Of a stretch of 64,000 nt of DNA, positions 55,174-64,000 are shown one piece after another; positions within the stretch are counted from its first letter, which is position 1; each line of letters starts with the position of its first letter. The notes beneath the pieces are model-generated. The model was not told where the DNA came from, made no database searches, and saw only the letters and a program-made list of their open reading frames with translations. Position numbers and translations under genes: made by a program. This stretch comes from Protonemura montana. Its lineage: Eukaryota; Arthropoda; Insecta; Plecoptera; Nemouridae. The stretch covers positions 8,323,660-8,387,659 of the forward strand of contig OX387609.1 of NCBI GenBank assembly GCA_947568835.1. Direction: 5' to 3'.

Positions 55174-57166
55174 AACTACACCTGATTGAAACTGAGATAG
55201 AAATTGAGTAAAACAAAGAGACTCTTCATTTTTTTTACTGGAAAATACTAAATTAAATTCAAAACCACGTGCGTACCGCTACTAATTTAGGATGTTTTTG
55301 TTGTTAACCAACAGAGAAAACTGGTTGATCCCGTTTGAATAATGACGCACGGCGTTAAAAAAAATATTTACATTAGCATCTAACCGAAAAAACAAATCCG
55401 ATGGCTATCTCGATCGAATTTAGATCGACGTATAATTAATGCGCTCGGTTTCAGTAAATTTGAGAGAAAAAAATGCAATTACGATTAGAAACTTAACGTG
55501 CTTGTTGTTGAAGGTACACATCAAAATTTAAAAAAAAAAATGAAAAACACTTCCATTGCACGAGCGCAGGATCGATAGATTCAATTTACGAACACGAGCT
55601 GGGCGCGGACAGAACTTTTTGCTACTGTTCCTTCGTTCTCTTTTGATAAGGTAACAAAAATCTGTTGAAAACGAAAGAAAATTGATTTCCTTCGACATTG
55701 AATTCATTTATTATACGTTTCCAACATTTTTTGTGCCTTCCCTTTAACGTCCCATACCAACTTTTCAAATAAAATATCTTGGTTTCAAGCGATTAGTTGG
55801 GTGACGTACAAAAGAAAAAAATCCAGACTCCTTGTAAAATCCATTAACAATAATCCGTTCGTTCTTTTCTTTCGGTCGTAGTTTCGAAGAAGTTGGTCGG
55901 GCTGTAGCCTGCACCCATCTTTTCAGCTTCGTCTTTCACTTTAGAAATCGAGTTAGCCACGTAGTCCAGCAGCGAGAATAACCACTGGTAGCAATCCGTT
56001 CTTCCATCATTGAATTTATAGCTATAGCCAGAGGACCAGGGTTCATATTTCTATTAACTCCTAAGAAAACGAGTCGACAACAGGTGGTAAGGGTATGTAC
56101 CACTCAATGACCTAGTCACATTCTCCATTTTTAAGTATTATTTTGGCAGCCATTTTTTACGTGGGAATGTTTAGCATTGGCGCTGGGTCTCGGACCATGT
56201 AACTATATACTCAATGCCTTCAGACAGCCTTCTAGGTGCTCTTCTGTAAAACCATCCCGGATCGCAAGATAAGACAAGAACTCAAGTTAACACCTGACCC
56301 CACCAAAACCCAATCAACAAATTAGCAAAAAATTATATAAAACCAAAAAAAAACTTCCCAAATGCTTTTGAACCCTTGAACCAGTTGGAATCACGATAAG
56401 TTAACAAAGAAAATTTCTAAATCGTAGAGAAGTATTAGTTGTTTGTAGTAAAGTTTTGAAAGTTGGCATGGAAATTGCGACAGGACTAAAATGGTCCATC
56501 CTTTACACTTATTCACTTGGATCTTTAAATTCTCATTCGTAATAAAGTTACAGTAAGTAGCGTACAGTGAAGAGCAGCAAAGTGCAGTGAAGTTAATTAA
56601 ATTATCGGTAGTTGATATTAAGGCAAATCGCCCCCTTTTTACAAATAATTTTGTTTCTTTATCTCGGTTTCTAAACTCTTTATTTCAAGTGCCTAAAGGT
56701 ACCCTAAACGGTGCCCTTAGACTGCAAACAGCATCATCGCTATCCGACCCAGTTAAAATGGCCGAACACTTAGCTTATTGCAACATAAATGCAGAAGTGC
56801 TTGCGGGTTAATAGCGAATGGTTGTTTTGCTGGTCATATCACGAGGTGGCATTTCCAATCACTTGGAACATAAAAAAAAAACAATTGGCTTTAAAGGCCA
56901 ACAAGTCAGCATCCCAGCGCTGGGTCTTAGCGACCCAGCGTTAAGGTAAACATGGCTAAGCCTAAACACAATTGGTATTAATCACCATATTTTTTAGAGT
57001 TAAAAAAATAAATAAAAAAGTTATTTCTCGCAGATTACTCGCATTTGAGACTGGTTTATACTAAATTACTGTTTATTAATGCTAACTTCAACGATTGATA
57101 TTCATGTACCGATATTTTGAGTCGTTCTTATTTAATTTTAAAATTTGTTAAAAAGGACGGCAGTAA

Positions 57167-57180
57167 GCGCCATCGGGTGG
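57167..57180 (-). promoter_or_regulatory. CTCF-type motif (13 of 14), reverse orientation
   Basis: The minus strand reads CCACCCGATGGCGC. It lies downstream of the gene and points toward the motif at 11912. Confidence 0.3.
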
Positions 57181-58125
57181 CAACTAACGTTACCACGAGT
57201 CAAGAGCTATAGAAAGTTTACCACTAGCGCTGCTACGATGACCTATAAAGACCTAATAATACATCAAACACTTTGGGGTCGCTCAAATATTTTCTGGCCA
57301 CGAAATCAAAGTACAAACATACCGTTTCATCTACTGCACCGAGACGTGCAATGCTAGCGGCAACAATGCGGACTCTCTTACCTGCAACAAAGAGAATTTG
57401 TACATTAGTGAAATAACTCACACCGCCACTATGGTTCTTGTATGCATTGTCTGTGGATGACAACAATACAGATATGGTTCAGACTAAGAAGTTCAAAGGT
57501 GGTGGCAAATGGCTGAAGCAACAAAGTAAGATGGCTTGGTGCCGTGTTTGCATATGGTCTACGGGATTAGGGTAAGCGCAAAAGTTCAATTTGTCCTAGT
57601 TTCAAAATGCATAGCTTAAATTTAAAGGAAAAATGGGATTTAAGTTGCAATGTAAGTATGGAAGCTCGACTTGTACGAAGAGCATTACACCAGGATTACA
57701 GGTTATCGTGCAGGTAAAGTTTTAAAACTCGTTGGTTTACGTACAATTGATTAAATGCAGCAAGAGTTCCAATGTACCGGAAATACTGCAAGCAGCTAGC
57801 ATCGGATTCATTACATACGGCCTGCATTGCCAAAAACGAATGTGTTATTTTCATTAACCGCTTCTGAAAACTGAATCGTACTGGTACATTTCAGGAAATA
57901 AATTCCTATAAACTGACAAGAAGGAAGTGTGAACATTGCTGCCGACATCCGTTAATGCGTCGCTATGTCAAAGGATAGCGGTGTCTTATTCTTATTTTCC
58001 AAGAAAACGTGTTTTTCTTGCTTTTGTTTGTTTGCCGTTTCTGCAATATGTTTCACGTACCTCAGTGTATTGTTAAGTCACTAAGAGAACGGCGTGAAGG
58101 GGCATCGTTGTCAAGGTCAGTGCTT

Positions 58126-58372
58126 GGTGGAGGCGCCAAGTTTACATTTGCTCTGCGGAATGCGTTTAGGGGCAAGCTAGGAGTTTCCTTAAAGTTTATA
58201 TTTTTTAAATAAGAAAATGTAATCGCCGCTTTTCTTGAGGACTAATAGCCCTCTAATGGTAACCATGACGTGACAAAGCGATGTCACGCTCACTCCAATC
58301 GAGCCAGTTCGAAACCCGGTGGAGGTGCCAACTTCAAAGTTGTTCTGCGGGCTGCGTTCAGGGGGAACACTT
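58126..58372 (+). repeat. Diverged direct repeat pair
   Basis: 58126-58175 (GGTGGAGGCGCCAAGTTTAC, CTCTGCGGAATGCGTTTAGG) and 58319-58370 (GGTGGAGGTGCCAACTTCAA, TTCTGCGGGCTGCGTTCAGG) align over about 50 bp. GTTCGAAACCCGG just before the second copy resembles a tRNA B box, so a tRNA-derived SINE is possible. Confidence 0.4.
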
Positions 58373-59910
58373 AAATCGCCCGACTAATTACTCCAAGGAA
58401 TGTTTGGAGGAACGGGATGGGTAAAGGGGAAAAGGTCAAGGGCAGCCGAATGCAGCTTGTGCCAACCAAAGCCCAAATAAACATCCCTAGCAATGCATTC
58501 GTTCCCAGACAAGGTTGGGAGAAGGGGCTTCGCCAAAACCTCTCTCTCTCTTCTCTTTTCTTGTCTCTCTCGCCGGGGTCGGCTGGTAAAGTTTGGGGAG
58601 AAACAGAAAGGCCAGTGGCGCAAGGTCGATATGTGAAACTAAGCGCTGCGCAGGCGTATGTTCGCGAACATAAAAACGCAATAAAGTTTAGTTTCAATTA
58701 AATGCACATAACCAGCGCTCACTAATGAAGAATCTCATGGTCAAAACCCGAGTAGCAGAGATCTTTGTTAACCAGCACAAAACTCATAAGAAAGTTTATT
58801 TAATTTACTGGCATCGGTTCTGCACTTTTATAGTTAAAAGAATTCTACAAGTTTCACTGAATATATTTTCAAAATCATAAAATTTTAGATGTCTGGCCAA
58901 GCTTGCATCGCACATCAGACCTACCTCTAGTTCAGATATCTCTAAAAGCTGTGCCTCATTTAACGCTTGAACCCCATTCGTATTTTGTAAATTAAAATGA
59001 CAACTCATTGTCAATGTTACGCACTACACCGATCTAGTGGACGAAACCACAAGCGCGGGGTCAAAAGGATTTCATCTCAAGACGACGAACGTGCCGTATG
59101 TGATTTTATGTTATGTACACTCAGATGACCACTCGATCCGGTAAGCTGCTTGCCGTCCTGTCCGGAACGAAGGAAGGAGTTGCTCGCCAGTCGGGATTTA
59201 GGAACCGAGCGACCGAATAATAACATGAGAAATGGCACGTGCATGTCTCGGAATCGGGCTGCTCACACCAAACTTGCTACCTCAAATTTCTTGCCGGCGT
59301 TTTGTCACCACTTTTTAAATGTCTTTTGCAGCCACAAGCAAAATGGGCGGCTCGACAATGGATGGCATTCGCACGGGTTCTCTTGTGGTTTTGATAATTT
59401 TGCACATTGGTTTATTCATCTGAGTGAGTTGATATTTTTGGGTTATTATTGGGTGTAGGCAAGTATCGACTAAGCACACGAAAATTCTGGGTGCAAAAAA
59501 CTAATTTCCAAGCTGCCTTATCAAAGGTCTACCAACCATAACAAAAAAAGCAAGATATTGCCCTTATCATCTTTACAGGCAAGTTTCAAACTGTAAAGGT
59601 TAGTTATATTTTCGAAAGCTAACGCTGTAACTACAGAAAAAATAATATTTGTGTGAAGTTAAAATCAACATAGCAGAGTTATCGTCAGTCAAGTGGTAAA
59701 TTTGATAACTACTGAAAAGCTGTGGCCCCAGTTTATTAGCCAACTTTGTGCGTCTCAAGAGCAATTGTATAAAAAATGTGTTGTTGCCTTATCTCTTTTC
59801 AATGCCTATTGCTATCAATGGGTTTCAACAAGGCAGTGCTTTATTGAACTCCCAAATCAACATGTTATCACAATCAACCACCTTGGGCCGGGAACACAAA
59901 GGAGAGCTTA

Positions 59911-59990
59911 AGTTTACCCGTGGAGTAGGCGTTTCCAGACGCTCACAGGTTGTTTCCAAGGTGATAACAACTTAACTCACAAATATATGG
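59911..59990. mobile_element. Partial copy of the same long-TIR MITE
   Basis: GGCGTTTCCAGACGCTCACA, then GTTTCCAAGGTGATAACAAC, then CTCACAAATATATGG matches, in order and spacing, the right arm of the element at 37951-38157. Only one arm is obvious. The other end is degraded or absent. Confidence 0.5.
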
Positions 59991-61167
59991 CAGGTAAGCT
60001 CAAGTCTGCTTGGCTAAGCTGTCCAACGTGAATCATGAACCCCCGACGTCCGCCACTGCGAATTAATGTCGGTTACGGAAATAAGGAGGTGCTGAGTCGA
60101 AAAGCTATGTGCGTGTGAGTGCGTGGAAGGGGCGAGATGTTGGCTTCCTTAATTCGTTCTCACGCAGACGTCGGGTGCAGCCGAAAAGTCTTTGAAAACG
60201 CCACGCGTCCCGTCGTGACACGTGTCAGGAGGCCGCCGCGGAAGAAGAGGTCGCTCCCGGATATAGATTTTCAATAAAAGAAAACCCGCGAGAAATACGG
60301 CCAACCATCCGACGGCGAGGGTTCGAGCAGAATTAAATATTTGAGATTAAAAAAAAAAATACTTCGTGTTGCAAGCATTGTTGTGTAAAGAATTTCAGCG
60401 AAAAAAAATATATGAAATGTATGGGGTCGACGCGTAGCGCCACGTACCGTTGGAAATTAAAATTTCAAGTCTGCCTGAAATTCTCATGGAGAGGTGCAAA
60501 ATACGTTACGAGTGCGGAATTAATTCCCAAGTAGGGAGCACGGTTTACATAAATTTCACGATTTTCTCTTTCACCTTGTAACAGCACGACGAATATTTAA
60601 AAAAAAAATCGTTATACTTCCACCGTATTTATGTTTTTAATCCTGTCTGTTTGTGGATAACATTAAGATCCCACGGTGATAACCTTTCAGCTGATTCACC
60701 GCGTTTCTCATCAAACTTTTTATCAAAACTTGTTCCTCCTGTACGATCTGTCTGTCTGCAACGTGAAGTGACGCAAGAGGAACGAACCCACGCCCACTCG
60801 CGCCGAGTCCATTCATCGCCACCGACCGCTAAATGCTCCCGACATACTTCTCAAGTTCACATTTCCATTACACTCCCCCCCCCCCCCCTCACACTTCAGG
60901 ACCCCTCGCGGGTTCATGTAGACAGAAAAAATATGCGCAAAAAGTCGCGTCACAGAAGCTAGGATGTAGTACTAAGGATTTCGCTAGACTTGTGTTCAAT
61001 TAGATCGGCCACGCGAGACTTGGCGAAAACGTAATACAGATTGAAACAGTTAAGTTGCATTTTCCAGGACGAGCTGGAGCGACGAAGAGAAGGCGTTCGT
61101 GACGTCAGTGGCATCAATGTTTTAATTGTTAAGTTGCTGACGAACCTTTTTTAACAATTGATTTGCT

Positions 61168-61262
61168 GTGTTTAACGACGCACCGTTTTTTGCTAACTCC
61201 AATGGTCTAATGGTGTTGGTTAACTTAAGTCCTGAAGGGAGGAGAGGAAACCCGGTGAACCC
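61168..61262 (-). repeat. 5S-derived SINE family copy H (3' fragment)
   Basis: Short antisense fragment with TTTAACGACGCACCGTTTTT, AATGGTCTAATGGTGTTGGT and GAGGAAACCCGGTGAAC. These match the 3' third of the family (compare 27148-27280). The rest of the element is absent. Confidence 0.6.
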
Positions 61263-64000
61263 TGAATTGAACCTTGTGGGACACCAAAATCGTTTTAGGA
61301 AAAATCTTAACGCTCAAGTTAAGAGAAATTTTATCTCCTCGAAAAAATAATACGGTTTCACAGAACCTGTTCAATAAAGTTAAAATTGTCACAATGATTA
61401 AAATTGCAATATGTTTGTCATTAAGCACGTGCCATGAAGCTCCACCACGCTATGCGATCGCTCTCCCTAATCAAATCCCACTGAAAACAAGTTCCGCAAA
61501 ACTTTCCTGTTCGGACACCCACTCGACAGCGTCCGCGTCGGCGAAAACAGACGCCCACGACTACGCCAGCAACGTTCGGCGTCCCATCGTGCCATCATGT
61601 GAGTACAGCTGGACTAAATCAATCCTAATCCAAGTGTCCAGCGCAGGAAATCCCACCGGACATTCGTTTCCCGTGTTTTGGAAGCACGAGCACGCGTGTC
61701 CTGCCCTAGAACAACTTGACCTACATAATGCAACCCCTCCCCCAAGAGCTACCCCAGCCCTTTTCACCCCCGGCCCATATCACAGATTCACAAAGAACCA
61801 AAGGTTGGCGTTCTCTCGACACTTTACGTTGGCTTTGAAGGTGACCCGCCATGAAGGGATTTTGATTATGTATTTTAATCCTCACATCATGTTTTGCGTG
61901 AGTGAATATTGATACGGGCGGTAGTACCGAAATCGATCAATGCTACAAAGGATCTGTGTTAGCTCATTTAATGAGAATAAAATGATTGAACCATAGCCAA
62001 CTGTGAGCAATACCCGTAGAATCAAATACCAGGCTGTCCCAATTTGAATTGCCACTTTTAGTTCACTGATAAGTGCGCTGCGTACCGAGATTCAGGTACA
62101 ATAAAGTCGAATTGGGAATGCGAAGTATACGAAATTATTAGATACTATCACAGGCAACCATGGTGAATCATTTTACATACATGACAAGTTTCAATAAAGT
62201 CAAACGAACAATGGTCTCTTTGAATTTGCAGCACATAGCTTTAATTGTGAAGTGAGTATCGACTGTTCGACTGGAGAGGTCAAGTAATACGGGAAGAGAA
62301 AGAGAAATCAATGTAATCATTTGATGAGGCACGCATTGGCAGAATGCAGTTTGTATCATGAAAGGCTTAGAATGTAATTGCAGAATTCTTTTTATTGACT
62401 AGTTGCCTGTGTGACGTACGCTGGAGACTTCGTAAAACCGTGGATTTGAAAAGCGGATAAAAAGTACAAAACGTGGAGCTTCTAAAATGAACAACCTGCC
62501 ACTGGCCGAGTCTGATTAAAAACAAATATCCGACGGCATTGCGAAATGCGAACTGGTTTAAAAAAAACGAACGACCACCGAACGATTCGGCCAAGGAGAT
62601 CTTTTCGAGACATTTCACAGCCTGTTTACAAAGTCTGTTCCCGTCCAAGGGACCCCGTCGAGGCGACTGGCGGCTACCCATTGTGTGCCGGTGCCTCCAG
62701 AATCCGCACCCGAAAAATATTATTCTATGCACAAAGAATAGGCCGGGTCGACGCCAAGGAAGTGTATGTACCGGCCGGGGTGACACTGTCTGAACTCTAA
62801 GGGAATCTGTGAACGGGATGAATATTGATGGTCGCCACGACGTAGCGATCTCCGAGTCGGGAGTAACGTGGACGTGCGACCATATTATGCAGTGTTGTGA
62901 CGTTTTTTTTTTTTCAAAACTTCTTTTTATATTGGATGTGAAACGTGAAACTGAATGCATTCTTATTGAAGAGACGTTACTGGGAAATCAATCGAAGTTT
63001 GATGCATGAACATAAAGGTTTTACGGTGTGCTATACGATGGTGTTTTATTTGGGTTGAGTTGGAATCATAAAATAGTGAAACCGTTCGAAAATGTATCCG
63101 TAGAGAAACTTTGAATAAACTGGCCGGTATCGATAGAGTTTTGAAACACAGAAAAAATATGTATTTTACAGCGAATTTTGTGCGAAGCGAAAGGTTAAAA
63201 AGTCATAAAATCTGAATCACAGATTACACCACGAAATTATGGCCAATAATTCGGTGAAAAATTACACAAAAGTGAAAAAGCAAATGAAAATAAGTTAAGA
63301 ATTGTCCCGAATTGAGGGAAAATGTCACTGGCGTGCGGACATAATGGTAGCAGCTCAAGAACGAAGACATTTATCACGACAATAAACCGAAGATTTAGGA
63401 CCACGTTACGCCATTGATCTGCGAAATAACAGTGCGTTATCTATTTTTATCACATATCAGAAACTAAATTCACTATCACCAAGCATGGCTTCAACTTTGA
63501 TACTAAAACAAGGAACATTATAGAAAAGTGCTTTTAGCAACGCTATATAAACACGTGTTAAATGTGCTCTTTGAACATCTACCACTGTACATCATGTTAT
63601 TCACCGAAATGCTGCAGTGACATCAATCATCCTGACTTTAAGGCATTAAGTACCAAACAAAAAAACCTAAAACTTGTATACTTTCTTTTCGAAGCCGCGA
63701 AATCCCTAGATGAGTACAGGATCATCATGTAGATTAACGATTTATTTTGATTGATATCTTCCACAAGTACATGCGAATAAACTAGGAAACGAGATGCGCA
63801 CAACGAACAATAGCTCTGTTAATACCAACCACAATTCATCAAACAGACATAAACCGGCACCGGAATAGTAGACCGCTAAAATCTCCATTCGGAACCGAAT
63901 ACCTGAAACCCCCTAGATAATAGCCAATTTACGTTGTACACAGAGGCGCACCTGGATATCCCTAAAGGATGAATATCGCCGTTCCCAGCATCCAGGCAAT

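Larger units (their letters stand above)
47950..64000. other. 3' flank of 5-HT2A and intergenic DNA, no gene recognised
   Basis: The 3' UTR of 5-HT2A must begin here, but its end cannot be set. I saw no AATAAA close to the stop codon, only weaker ATTAAA variants (for example near 49,308 and 49,527) and an AATAAA near 50,176. Open frames up to about 212 codons occur (61274-61912 plus, 62367-62960 minus, 53506-53958 plus), but none has recognisable domains. Named content is the 85-bp tandem repeat, 5S-SINE copies at 54808-55173 and 61168-61262, and repeats at 52149-52384, 58126-58372 and 59911-59990. Confidence 0.6.

Noticed and set aside
61274..61912. 212-codon plus-strand open frame
   Set aside because: Starts next to a SINE fragment, has low-complexity composition and no recognisable homology.
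62367..62960. 197-codon minus-strand open frame near the right end
   Set aside because: No domain, signal or family resemblance; overlapping open frames on the other strand are equally long, and no splice context could be assigned.
1..64000. CRISPR arrays, bacterial operons or phage-like defence systems
   Set aside because: Spliced eukaryotic gene structure and SINE/MITE content; no regularly spaced short repeats with unique spacers were seen.

Overview
This is an insect (or closely related arthropod) nuclear genomic window. It holds one confidently identified protein-coding gene on the + strand: an invertebrate 5-HT2-type serotonin receptor that best fits the 5-HT2A (5-HT2alpha, Drosophila 5-HT2Dro-like) subtype. 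The eukaryotic assignment rests on six coding exons joined by canonical GT..AG introns whose phases all match, a 28 kb first intron, SINE- and MITE-like repeats, and AT-rich noncoding DNA around GC-rich exons. I could not fix the insect order.

Layout. 1-11,263 is upstream noncoding DNA with a dispersed repeat, microsatellites and small CpG-rich patches. A probable 5' UTR exon starts near 11,264 (alternative acceptor 11,129) and runs into coding exon 1 (11,483-11,777; N-terminus, TM1, TM2). Intron 1 (11,778-39,876) carries several repeat families, a 54-bp minisatellite, long C and G homopolymers, a cluster of kB/Rel-like sites, and several CpG-rich islands dense in CGACG/CGTCG. Exons 2-6 are compact: 39,877-40,109 (TM3, DRY, TM4), 40,716-40,926 (ECL2, TM5), 42,145-42,361 and 45,586-45,702 (third cytoplasmic loop), and 46,569-47,949 (rest of the loop, TM6, TM7, C-tail, stop). 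The joined reading frame is 2,454 nt, 817 residues, with a third cytoplasmic loop of about 500 residues. 47,950-64,000 has no gene I can support. It starts with an ~85-bp tandem repeat 218 bp past the stop codon and contains further repeat copies.

The most notable non-genic content is a dispersed family with eight recognisable copies. Complete copies carry, in sense orientation, a head that reads like the internal part of 5S rRNA, then a conserved body, then an (ATCA)n tail. This is the structure of a 5S rRNA-derived SINE (SINE3 class). One copy, in intron 2, carries two 5S-like heads in tandem. Other families are an antisense tRNA-derived SINE with A and B boxes, a MITE with ~70-bp terminal inverted repeats, a near-perfect palindromic element, and a long diverged repeat pair at the two ends of the window.

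Functionally the window is a single-receptor locus. Regulatory suggestions (CTCF-type motifs near exon 1, within intron 1 and downstream; kB-like sites; very short uORFs) come from motif reading only and are marked as inference.
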